Positions 1 through 5,478 of a stretch of DNA of 8,057 nt are shown here, in pieces. Position 1 is the stretch's first letter; each line of letters begins with the position of its first letter. Under the pieces are notes generated by a model. That model was not told the DNA's origin. It ran no database searches and worked only from the letters and a program-made list of their open reading frames with translations. The DNA is from an uncultured Mesorhizobium sp. GTDB lineage: Bacteria; Pseudomonadota; Alphaproteobacteria; Rhizobiales; Rhizobiaceae. The position numbers were made by a program, and so were the translations under genes. Where the stretch lies: positions 1 to 8,057 of the forward strand of contig CATMOC010000150.1 of the NCBI GenBank assembly GCA_950071955.1, given 5' to 3'.

Positions 1-356
1 GACGTGTTGGTCGCGAGCAGGGCTTCGGGATTGAGGACCGGGCAGAGCTGCGTGAAGATCTTGCGCTTGACCGTTTCGTCCTCGGTCGCCGCCTCGATCA
101 CGAGGTCGGCCCCGGCGAGGTCCTGGATGGCTGGCGCCGGTCTTATGCTGGACATCGCGCGGGAGCGCACCGATTCATCGAGCTTTCCCGACGACACCTG
201 CCGCGCCATGTTGCCGTTGATGGTGGCGATGCCCTTCTCGATGCGATCGCCCGAAATGTCGTGCAGGAGGACCTGGTAGCCGGATTGCGCCGCGACGTGG
301 GCGATGCCGCTGCCCATCTGTCCAGCGCCAATGATGCCTACGGTCTGGATTGCCAT
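1..356 (-). CDS. 3-hydroxybutyryl-CoA dehydrogenase, N-terminal part (runs off left edge)
   Basis: The reverse strand opens at an ATG at 356 and stays open to position 1, giving 118 complete residues of a family that is usually about 290 long. Residues 4-15 form the Rossmann dinucleotide loop (GAGQMG at 10-15), Asp33 ends the second strand where the NAD ribose is bound, and there are an IEAATED stretch at 87-93 and a TNT(S) stretch at 116-118, all typical of 3-hydroxyacyl-CoA dehydrogenases of the short-chain type. The family oxidises (S)-3-hydroxybutyryl-CoA to acetoacetyl-CoA in the cytoplasm with NAD(P). The gene follows etfBA on the same strand after 113 bp, which fits a joint role in acyl-CoA oxidation. 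The substrate-binding C-terminal domain is outside the window, so chain-length preference cannot be judged. An AGGA sequence about 9 nt upstream supports the start. It could be called hbdA/hbd or paaH; I leave the symbol open. Confidence 0.9.
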   Translation of the reverse strand, partial: MAIQTVGIIGAGQMGSGIAHVAAQSGYQVLLHDISGDRIEKGIATINGNMARQVSSGKLDESVRSRAMSSIRPAPAIQDLAGADLVIEAATEDETVKRKIFTQLCPVLNPEALLATNT

Positions 357-408
357 CTGGGTGATCCTGTGAACCCCTGCGCTTCTATCGTAGTCATCGG
401 GGAGACGG

Positions 409-439
409 AAGCCGAAGCGGCTCTCCGCCGCTCCGGCTT
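409..439 (-). terminator. 13-bp hairpin between etfA and the hydroxybutyryl-CoA dehydrogenase gene
   Basis: Arms 409-421 and 427-439 are complementary over 13 bp with a 5-nt loop. The one imperfect pair is G-U in minus-strand RNA but A-C in plus-strand RNA, so the fold fits the minus-strand transcript better. It starts about 30 nt after the etfA stop. No uridine run follows (the next bases read CCGTCTCCCC), so it is not a textbook intrinsic terminator. It could be an attenuating or 3'-end-stabilising hairpin that separates etfBA expression from the next gene. Confidence 0.4.
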
Positions 440-469
440 TCAGTCATTCTAAACTTCGCGCGACTGACG

Positions 470-1399
470 TCAAAGCGCCTTTTCGAGTTCCGGCAGGATC
501 TGGAACAGGTCGCCGACGAGGCCGTAGTCGGCCACCTGGAAGATCGGCGCCTCCTCGTCCTTGTTGATGGCGACGATGATCTTGGAATCCTTCATGCCGG
601 CCAGGTGCTGGATGGCGCCGGAGATGCCGCAGGCGATGTAGAGGTCGGGCGCGACCACCTTGCCGGTCTGGCCGACCTGCCAGTCGTTGGGGGCGTAGCC
701 CGCGTCGACGGCCGCGCGGCTTGCGCCGATCGCGGCGCCCAGCTTGTCGGCCACCGGCGTGATCACCTCCTGGAACTTCTCCGAGGAGCCGAGCGCGCGG
801 CCGCCCGAGATGATGATCCGGGCCGAGGTCAGTTCGGGACGGTCGGTGTGGGCGATCTTGTTCTCGACGAAAGACGAGAGGCCGGGATCGCCTGCCGCCG
901 CGATGCTCTCGACGGAGGCAGAGCCGCCTTCGCCCGCCGCCTGGAAGGTCGCCGTGCGCACGGTAATCACCTTCTTCGCATCGGTCGCCTGGACGGTCTG
1001 GATGGCGTTGCCGGCGTAGATCGGGCGCTTGAACGTGTCGGCCGACACGACCTCGATCACGTCCGACACCTGCATGACGTCGAGAAGCGCGGCCACGCGC
1101 GGCATGACGTTCTTGCCCATGGTGGTCGCGGGCGCGACCAGCGCGTCGTACTTGCCGGCCAGCGACACGACCAGCGCCGCCAGCGGCTCGGCGAGGCGCT
1201 CGGCGAGTTCGTCGGCTTCGGCCAGCAGCACCTTGGAGGCGCCCTGGAGCTTCGCCGCGCCGTCGGCCGCGCCTTTGGCGCCCTTGCCGGCGATCAGGAT
1301 ATCGACCTCCGAGCCCATCTTCAGCGCGGCAGAGAGCGCCTTGGCGGTCTGGTCGGAGACGGTTTCGTTGTCGTGTTCGGCGACGAGGAGAATGGCCAT
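470..1399 (-). CDS. etfA: Electron transfer flavoprotein, alpha subunit
   Basis: The 309-residue product has the usual length for ETF-alpha. With the beta subunit it forms the soluble heterodimer that accepts electrons from acyl-CoA and other dehydrogenases and passes them to ETF:ubiquinone oxidoreductase. The N-terminal half is the alpha/beta domain, with the [16 protein letters not shown] stretch at 92-107. The C-terminal half carries the FAD-binding motifs: SGGRALG (198-204), [11 protein letters not shown] (225-235), QVGQTGKVV (241-249), [12 protein letters not shown] (258-269) and [10 protein letters not shown] (278-287), ending in DYGLVGDL (291-298). The gene starts 27 bp after the etfB stop on the same strand, with an AGGAAAGGA ribosome site about 9 nt before the ATG, so the two are almost certainly one operon. 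Nothing is missing or broken. Confidence is very high because motifs, length and partner gene all agree. Confidence 0.97.
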   Translation of the reverse strand: MAILLVAEHDNETVSDQTAKALSAALKMGSEVDILIAGKGAKGAADGAAKLQGASKVLLAEADELAERLAEPLAALVVSLAGKYDALVAPATTMGKNVMPRVAALLDVMQVSDVIEVVSADTFKRPIYAGNAIQTVQATDAKKVITVRTATFQAAGEGGSASVESIAAAGDPGLSSFVENKIAHTDRPELTSARIIISGGRALGSSEKFQEVITPVADKLGAAIGASRAAVDAGYAPNDWQVGQTGKVVAPDLYIACGISGAIQHLAGMKDSKIIVAINKDEEAPIFQVADYGLVGDLFQILPELEKAL

Positions 1400-1426
1400 T
1401 GTTCTATTCCTTTCCTGGCACCGAAA

Positions 1427-2176
1427 TCAAAGCACGCCGGCTTCGTTCTTGAGCTTGTCGACCAGTTCCTGGACGGTCTTGACCTTGACGCCCGCCTTGC
1501 GCCCGCCCGGCTCCTCGGTCTTGAGCACCTTGAGCCGCGGCGCGACATCGACGCCGTAGTCGGCCGGGCTCTTCTCGTCGAGCGGCTTCTTCTTGGCCTT
1601 CATGATGTTGGGCAGCGAGGCGTAGCGCGGCTCGTTGAGGCGCAGGTCGGTCGTCACGATCGCCGGCATCTTCAGTTCGATGACCTGCAGGCCGCCGTCG
1701 ATCTCGCGCGTCACCTTGGCCTTATCGCCGTCGAGCTCCAGCTTGGAGGCGAAGGTGCCCTGGCTCCAGCCGAGCAGGGCCGCCAGCATCTGGCCGGTCT
1801 GGTTGGCGTCGTCGTCGATCGCCTGCTTGCCCAGGATGACGAGTTCGGGACCCTCGGCCTCGACCACGCCCTTCAGGAGCTTGGCTACGGTCAGCGGCTC
1901 GACGATACCGTCCACCTTGATCAGGATGCCGCGGTCGGCGCCCATGGCGAGCGCCGTACGGATCGTCTCCTGCGCCTGCTGCGGGCCGACGGAGACGGCG
2001 ATGATCTCGTCGACCTTGCCTGCCTCGCGCAGCCGGATCGCCTCTTCCACGGCGATCTCGTCGAACGGGTTCATCGACATCTTGACGTTGGCCAGCTCGA
2101 CGCCCGAACCGTCCGACTTGACGCGGATCTTGACGTTGTAATCAACCACCCGCTTCACGGGGACAAGTACTTTCAT
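1427..2176 (-). CDS. etfB: Electron transfer flavoprotein, beta subunit
   Basis: The 249-residue product is full length for ETF-beta, the subunit that holds structural AMP and provides the loop that recognises partner dehydrogenases. The N-terminus [14 protein letters not shown] is typical. The nucleotide-binding stretch [15 protein letters not shown] lies at 116-130. The ETF-beta signature runs from about 174 to 197 and contains the recognition loop [18 protein letters not shown] (180-197), whose lysines are methylated in mitochondrial homologues. It is the first gene of etfBA. A purine-rich site (GAGAGG) lies about 10 nt upstream of the ATG. Transcription probably begins about 120 bp further upstream, at a candidate promoter overlapped by an 18-bp palindrome. 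Confidence 0.97.
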   Translation of the reverse strand: MKVLVPVKRVVDYNVKIRVKSDGSGVELANVKMSMNPFDEIAVEEAIRLREAGKVDEIIAVSVGPQQAQETIRTALAMGADRGILIKVDGIVEPLTVAKLLKGVVEAEGPELVILGKQAIDDDANQTGQMLAALLGWSQGTFASKLELDGDKAKVTREIDGGLQVIELKMPAIVTTDLRLNEPRYASLPNIMKAKKKPLDEKSPADYGVDVAPRLKVLKTEEPGGRKAGVKVKTVQELVDKLKNEAGVL

Positions 2177-2301
2177 CGGCGTCGAACCTCTCTCGCAAAA
2201 AGTATCTGGCGGCGTTTAGCACCGCCACCGCCGCGCCCGCTAGCCCGAACCCGACATTCGCCCCCGAAAACCAGCCGTGCGGCCCTGCGAAGGCGCGGCG
2301 G

Positions 2302-2330
2302 AACCTATGGAGGATTGACGTTTACGTCAA
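2302..2330 (-). promoter_or_regulatory. Candidate sigma-70-type promoter for etfBA
   Basis: On the minus strand, TTGACG (2330-2325) is followed after 17 bp by TAGGTT (2307-2302). The -35 box matches the consensus at five of six positions, but the -10 box at only three (TA...T). Spacing is ideal and the orientation is towards etfB, giving a leader of about 120 nt. The weak -10 fits a promoter needing an activator or controlled by a regulator at the overlapping palindrome. This is a pattern match only. Confidence 0.4.
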
Positions 2331-2331
2331 T
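2314..2331. promoter_or_regulatory. Perfect 18-bp palindrome, probable operator of etfBA
   Basis: ATTGACGT at 2314-2321 and ACGTCAAT at 2324-2331 are perfect inverted copies separated by TT. The palindrome covers the candidate -35 box and the first half of the spacer of the etfBA promoter, the place expected for a repressor or a MerR-type regulator. The ACGT-nn-ACGT core resembles, from memory, operators attributed to LiuR-type MerR regulators of branched-chain amino acid and acyl-CoA catabolism, which in some proteobacteria include etfBA. That assignment is not verified and no regulator gene of this kind is in the window. Confidence 0.6.
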
Positions 2332-2359
2332 ACGGGGAGGCGTTCCGGTATCCTTTTTG

Positions 2360-2409
2360 CGGTATGCGGCTGTAGCTCAGCACCGGCTCGGTAGCGGAGC
2401 TGTATACCG
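2360..2409. repeat. Nested imperfect inverted repeat (structured element)
   Basis: Three stems are nested: CGGTAT (2360-2365) with ATACCG (2404-2409), AGCTC (2374-2378) with GAGCT (2397-2401), and ACCG (2382-2385) with CGGT (2389-2392) around a 3-nt loop. They are separated by asymmetric internal loops. The segment has no uridine tract directly after it on either strand, so it is not an intrinsic terminator. Its left half resembles the start of a tRNA, but no T-arm or matching acceptor strand is present. Function unknown. Confidence 0.35.
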
Positions 2410-2513
2410 ATTAGCTTTTCTGGAAATCTGACCAGGTCTGCACGGATTGGATGCCGATCTGGTCGCCGCTCCCTCGTTCGACGGTCCGAATGTCAGCACC
2501 ATGACACATCGCC

Positions 2514-3251
2514 TTAGTTGACTTCGATCTTAACTGGATCGCCGAAAAGCGTAACTTCCGCCTGGCCGGATTTCGTCGCATTCAGCACGATGCCCCGTGC
2601 AGGTGTCGGGCCGCCACACTTGCGGCTGTAGCGCGTGCCGACATCGCCTTCCGACCAATGACCGATCTCCAGTTCCGGCAACTTGGAAAGCACCTTCTCC
2701 CAATCGGGCGGATCCTCGCCGCATTTGCCCCGCGCCCCGTGAACGACGATGGACTCGCCGGCTTTCAACGATACGGCCTTGCGGTATTCGACATCCGCCG
2801 GTGGCCGGTCTTGCGTTGAAACGTCAAATCCCATGATGAAGACGAGGCCTGCGCCGACGATCAGCAGTGGTACCGCGATCGTGGCAAGCATCGGCGCAGC
2901 CGGCAGCCTGCTCGCTGACGGGTCCGTCTTGGCGCGCATGGGTCCTCGGCTCGCATCCCGCTGCGCTTCTCCGTAGAGATGGGTCCAGTGCTTTTTCAGA
3001 CCTTCGTCGGAATCGATACGCAGCACTTTCGTCAGCAGGATGAAGTTGCGTCGTTGGGGCAGGTGAGTGCCGTTGCGCCAGTTGCGAAGGTTTTTCAGTG
3101 CGGCTTCGAACGCCTCGCCGCTCCGGTTGCCCGAGGCAGCGCTTAGTTCGTTGGCCAGCGCCATGTTGTCATCATGACCTTCCTCGACGCAGATTGCGTC
3201 CAGGAGATGGTGCCACTGGTGGTGGCCGGCCCACGCTTTCCTCGCACCCAA
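2514..3251 (-). CDS. Single-pass membrane protein with HTH-like cytoplasmic N-terminus, function unknown
   Basis: I do not recognise this 245-residue protein. Residues 47-90 form a basic, helical segment (ALKNLRNWRNGTHLP followed by a leucine-rich helix) that resembles an XRE/Cro-like helix-turn-helix. One hydrophobic helix spans about 117-141. After it comes a domain of about 100 residues, predicted to be periplasmic, with two cysteines (177 and 212) that could form a disulfide and an ending rich in beta-strand character (AEVTLFGDPVKIEV). This resembles the layout of membrane-anchored one-component regulators, but function is not shown. The start is taken as TTG at 3251 because a strong GGGAGGGGG site lies 4-13 nt before it; the first in-frame ATG, at 3164, would remove 29 residues that look coding (WAGHHQWHHLLDAICVEEG). 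It is transcribed divergently from the secreted protein at 3423, and its GC content is lower than that of the flanking genes. Confidence 0.75.
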   Translation of the reverse strand: MGARKAWAGHHQWHHLLDAICVEEGHDDNMALANELSAASGNRSGEAFEAALKNLRNWRNGTHLPQRRNFILLTKVLRIDSDEGLKKHWTHLYGEAQRDASRGPMRAKTDPSASRLPAAPMLATIAVPLLIVGAGLVFIMGFDVSTQDRPPADVEYRKAVSLKAGESIVVHGARGKCGEDPPDWEKVLSKLPELEIGHWSEGDVGTRYSRKCGGPTPARGIVLNATKSGQAEVTLFGDPVKIEVN

Positions 3252-3422
3252 TGCTTCCCCCTCCCGTATCGCCCTGCCAGCGATTTTATCCTATCTGTCT
3301 GGATATTCTATGCTTTTACCGAACTTTTTCCGCGTTTTCCTGCTTTCTGGAGCCGCTTGGTAGTGACAGGACAGCACCGTCGATCCACTCTCCCGGCCGG
3401 AACCACATCGAAAGGGAGTTTG
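3252..3422. promoter_or_regulatory. Low-GC divergent intergenic region
   Basis: These 171 bp lie between two divergent genes and must hold the promoters of both. Bases 3301-3360 are 47% GC by count, far below the neighbouring genes. TATTCT and TATGCT (plus strand, about 3303-3314) and TAGGAT or TAAAAT (minus strand, about 3285-3295) are possible -10 boxes, but none has a convincing -35 partner, so no promoter is assigned. Confidence 0.35.
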
Positions 3423-3725
3423 ATGACAAGAGTTCTACCTGCGCTCGTTCTGGTCACCGCGACTGTATTCGGTTCGGCGCCTGCGATGGCTGGCCCACTG
3501 CTGCGCGACGGCCAGACAGTGGTCGCCTCCTTCTCGACCGGCAATCTGAAAGGCCAGACTTTCCGGCTTCGCTACAACGAAAAGAAGAACATGCTGAAGG
3601 ACAGGCCCGTCACCGGGCATACGAAAAGCATGATCTCGATCAAGACACCCGGCGGCTGGTGCAAATTCGCCTCTTCGGGAAACGTGCAATGTCACAACGG
3701 CACGGGGAAATGGACGGCGCGATAG
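3423..3725 (+). CDS. Small secreted protein with two cysteines, function unknown
   Basis: The 100-residue product begins with a clear Sec signal peptide: Arg3, a hydrophobic core at about 4-17, and a probable signal peptidase I site after Ala21-Met-Ala23. The mature part of about 77 residues is basic, with strand-like segments (QTVVASFSTGNL, QTFRLRYN) and two cysteines ten residues apart (Cys80, Cys90) in a WCKF...VQCHNGTGKW context, which could form a disulfide in the periplasm. I do not recognise the family. The start at 3423 is supported by an AAGGGAG site about 6 nt upstream and by the signal peptide beginning right there; a longer reading from 3174 would place the signal peptide inside the protein and is rejected. 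It is divergent from the membrane protein at 2514-3251 and may be functionally linked to it, but that is only positional. Confidence 0.8.
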   Translation: MTRVLPALVLVTATVFGSAPAMAGPLLRDGQTVVASFSTGNLKGQTFRLRYNEKKNMLKDRPVTGHTKSMISIKTPGGWCKFASSGNVQCHNGTGKWTAR

Positions 3726-3803
3726 CTTTTCGTGACATCCCGATCGGGTCGATCCCGACGAGCGCGAGACGTTTCCTCGATCATCGCGAGCCGGGTGAGC
3801 CCG

Positions 3804-3831
3804 CCCGGAGGGCGCAAATGCCCTCTACGGG
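3804..3831. terminator. Hairpin between two convergent genes
   Basis: CCCG-GAGGGC (3804-3813) pairs with GCCCTC (3820-3825) and, after a two-base bulge, CGGG (3828-3831), giving a 10-bp stem around a 6-nt loop. It sits between the stop of the secreted-protein gene (3725) and that of the rhomboid gene (3853), which converge here, so it could mark the end of transcription for either strand. There is no T-tract on either side, so intrinsic termination is uncertain. Confidence 0.35.
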
Positions 3832-3852
3832 AACCGGACCTGTTCGAAGACC

Positions 3853-4617
3853 TCACCGCCCCCAGCGCGGCACCTTCCCCGATCGCACCGCCGGCGCTGC
3901 CTCCGCCTGCGTCTCCACCGCCGCCGGCGTCACGATCGAGCGGTCGAACAGCGGCACGCCCGAGCGCCGCATGACGAGGATCAGGACGGCGCCGGCGAGG
4001 ATGCCGCCCACATGGGTCGCCCACGAGATCCCGCTGTCGTCGCCCGCGCCCAGCATGAGCACCTGGAACCCCACCCACAGGACGAGCGGGATGAACGCCG
4101 GTATCCTGAGCGGTATGCGGCCGAAGGCCAGCACCCACACCTTCACCTTGGGATGGAGGATGAGGTAGGCCGCGACGATGCCGGCGATCGCGCCCGAGGC
4201 GCCGATCAGCGGGATGCCGGAGCCGGGATCGATCGCCCCGTGCAGCGCTGCTCCCGCCGCCGCGCAGCCGAAGTAGAAGAGCAGGAAGCGGAAGTGCCCG
4301 AGCGCGTCCTCGACGTTGTCGCCGAATACCCAGAGAAACAGCATGTTGCCGCCGAGATGGATCAGGTCGGCGTGCAGGAACGAATAGGTGACGTAGGTGA
4401 AGCCCTCGGGCAGAAGCACGAGGTTCGCCGGCAGTTCCGCCACGTCGTTGACGACGGCGGGGATGTACCCCAAGCCGTAGGCGGCCGCCTGCGAAGCGCC
4501 GCCGCCCGCGATGGACATGGTCAGGAAGACCAGGATGTTGGCGGCGATCAGCCCGAAGGTGACGTACTGGAGTTTGATGTGCTTCAGGTTGTTCGCGTCG
4601 TGAAGCGGAATGAACAT
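3853..4617 (-). CDS. Rhomboid-family intramembrane serine protease
   Basis: The 254-residue protein is a bacterial rhomboid, which cleaves membrane proteins within or next to their transmembrane segments. The hallmarks are in order: an N-terminal membrane helix (about 18-36), a long loop, HLGGNMLFLWVFG with the conserved His87 and Asn91 (87-99), GASGAIAG with nucleophile Ser141 (139-146), and THVGG with catalytic His202 (201-205). Both members of the Ser-His dyad are present, so it should be active. About six membrane helices are visible, followed by a tail of about 35 residues (220-254) rich in Ala, Pro and charged residues. The start has GGGAGGGG about 9-11 nt upstream. It begins 21 bp after the adenosyltransferase stop on the same strand, so the two are probably co-transcribed. 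Its substrate cannot be read from the sequence; the secreted protein at 3423 has no retained membrane helix and is not an obvious one. Confidence 0.93.
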   Translation of the reverse strand: MFIPLHDANNLKHIKLQYVTFGLIAANILVFLTMSIAGGGASQAAAYGLGYIPAVVNDVAELPANLVLLPEGFTYVTYSFLHADLIHLGGNMLFLWVFGDNVEDALGHFRFLLFYFGCAAAGAALHGAIDPGSGIPLIGASGAIAGIVAAYLILHPKVKVWVLAFGRIPLRIPAFIPLVLWVGFQVLMLGAGDDSGISWATHVGGILAGAVLILVMRRSGVPLFDRSIVTPAAVETQAEAAPAVRSGKVPRWGR

Positions 4618-4638
4618 TCCCCGAAGCCCCTCCCGGAA

Positions 4639-5220
4639 TCAGCGATTTGCCCCCGGAACCCATAACACGTCGTCCGATCCGTTGCCATTGACGGCGCGGG
4701 CGGCGACGAAGAGGAAGTCTGACACGCGGTTGATGTATTTCAGCGCCTCGGCGCCGATCGGCTCCCCATCGGTCCTCGCCGCCGCCACCATGGCGCGTTC
4801 GGCCCGCCGCGCCACCGTGCGCGCGAGGTGGAGTGCCGCCGCCGCCGGCGATCCGCCGGGAAGGACGAAGGAGCGCAGCGGGCTGAGGTTCTCGTTCAGG
4901 CGGTCGATGTCGGCCGCGATGCGCTCGACCTGAGCCGGCACGATCCGCAGCGGCTCATAGCCTCGGGACGCGTCGTCGCCTGGCGTCGCGAGGTCGGCGC
5001 CGAGATCGAAGAGGTCGTTCTGGATCAGCGCCAGCATCCGGTCGATCTCGGGATGGCCGGCACCCGTGTGGAGGCGCGCCAGGCCGATGCAGGCGTTGGT
5101 CTCGTCCACCGTGCCGAAAGCCTCGATGCGCGGGTCGGATTTCAGCCGGCGCGCGCCGTGGACCAGGCCTGTGGTCCCGTCGTCGCCGGTGCGGGTGTAG
5201 ATCCGGTTGAGCTTGACCAT
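4639..5220 (-). CDS. PduO-type cob(I)alamin adenosyltransferase
   Basis: The 193-residue protein belongs to the PduO/MMAB family, which transfers the adenosyl group of ATP to cob(I)alamin or cobinamide to make the B12 coenzyme. The N-terminal ATP-binding motif YTRTGDDGTTGL lies at 8-19. It is followed by GTVDETNACIG (36-46), an SFVLPGG turn (117-123), the RRAERAMV helix (138-145), and the family signature YINRVSDFLFVAAR (162-175), all in a helical-bundle protein of normal length. It lies in the middle of a compact run, 12 bp after the HIG1-like gene and 21 bp before the rhomboid gene. Nearby etfBA and the hydroxyacyl-CoA dehydrogenase suggest supply of coenzyme for propionyl-/methylmalonyl-CoA catabolism, but no B12-dependent enzyme is in the window. 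It may be annotated as cob(I)yrinic acid a,c-diamide adenosyltransferase; symbols differ (pduO, cobO, yvqK), so none is given. Confidence 0.95.
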   Translation of the reverse strand: MVKLNRIYTRTGDDGTTGLVHGARRLKSDPRIEAFGTVDETNACIGLARLHTGAGHPEIDRMLALIQNDLFDLGADLATPGDDASRGYEPLRIVPAQVERIAADIDRLNENLSPLRSFVLPGGSPAAAALHLARTVARRAERAMVAAARTDGEPIGAEALKYINRVSDFLFVAARAVNGNGSDDVLWVPGANR

Positions 5221-5232
5221 GCCGTTCCCCCG

Positions 5233-5433
5233 TCAGGCCTGGCCGCTGCGGCTGAACCAGAGCGCCAGCATGATCAGCACCAGGGCGATGAACTGCAGGA
5301 AGACGCGTGCCTGCATCAGCTTGTTGGAGGTGTTGCCGGAGCCGCCGCGCATCATGTTGACGAGGCCGCGCACGAGGACGACCACCACGGCCACCATCAC
5401 CAGGATGGCAAGGATGTTGAAGACGGTGGACAT
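5233..5433 (-). CDS. HIG1-like twin-transmembrane protein
   Basis: This 66-residue protein consists almost entirely of two membrane helices (about 4-21 and 45-60) joined by a short glycine-rich basic loop (RGGSGNTSNK). The end of the loop and start of helix two read KLMQARVFLQ, with Arg43 and Gln47 in the R-x3-Q spacing of the HIG1 domain, and length and topology match the small HIG1-domain proteins of alphaproteobacteria. Mitochondrial HIG1 proteins associate with cytochrome oxidase and respiratory supercomplexes; a comparable inner-membrane role here is inference. The start has GGAAAG about 7 nt upstream. It is 12 bp ahead of the adenosyltransferase gene and 45 bp after the SDR stop, on the same strand. 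Only the C-terminal half of the full HIG1 motif is recognisable, so the family call is good but not certain. Confidence 0.85.
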   Translation of the reverse strand: MSTVFNILAILVMVAVVVVLVRGLVNMMRGGSGNTSNKLMQARVFLQFIALVLIMLALWFSRSGQA

Positions 5434-5478
5434 GGCGTTCTTTCCGGTTGGGAGGGAGGATGCAGACGTTTTAGGGCG

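Larger units (their letters stand above)
2177..2513. other. 337-bp gene-free region upstream of etfB
   Basis: No convincing gene is visible on either strand. The half nearest etfB (2177 to about 2300) is GC-rich and would be the etfB leader; it contains only a weak GGCGG/CCGCC inverted repeat at 2208-2226. The middle contains the palindrome and candidate promoter (2302-2331). The distal half has lower GC and contains a nested inverted repeat (2360-2409) and a weak 5-bp hairpin (2491-2506) just beyond the stop of the minus-strand gene at 2514. The only short open frame I noted, 2450-2503 on the plus strand, has no ribosome site. Confidence 0.7.

Noticed and set aside
605..2431. 608-codon open frame on the plus strand opposite etfA and etfB
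   Set aside because: It is the complement of two intact, well-conserved genes. Its translation is a low-complexity mix of Asp, Gly, Leu, Val and Arg with no motif, as is common on the reverse strand of GC-rich genes.
2366..2440. A complete tRNA gene starting at GCGGCTGTAGCTCAG
   Set aside because: The D-loop would be far too long, there is no anticodon stem, no GTTC-type T-loop and no complementary acceptor strand. Only the left end is tRNA-like.
2491..2506. TGTCA/TGACA hairpin just beyond the stop of the gene at 2514 as its terminator
   Set aside because: The stem is only 5 bp with a 6-nt loop and has no uridine tract, so it is too weak to call.
3186..3200. Perfect inverted repeat GACGCA-GAT-TGCGTC
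   Set aside because: It lies inside the coding sequence of the gene at 2514-3251. A 6-bp repeat of this kind is expected by chance in a window of this size.
3174..3422. Upstream extension of the secreted protein to a start at 3174
   Set aside because: It would bury the signal peptide in mid-protein, overlap the divergent gene, and ignore the good ribosome site before 3423.
3744..3758. TCGGG/CCCGA hairpin about 20 nt after the secreted-protein stop as a terminator
   Set aside because: The stem is only 5 bp, there is no T-tract, and the overlapping CCCGATCGGG offers a competing fold. The hairpin at 3804-3831 is the better candidate.
3098..4663. Open frames of 323-356 codons overlapping the secreted-protein and rhomboid genes (3098-4168 plus, 3692-4663 minus)
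   Set aside because: Their translations are Arg/Pro/His-rich with no recognisable domain. They are shadows of the rhomboid gene, whose catalytic residues are intact in the frame at 3853-4617.
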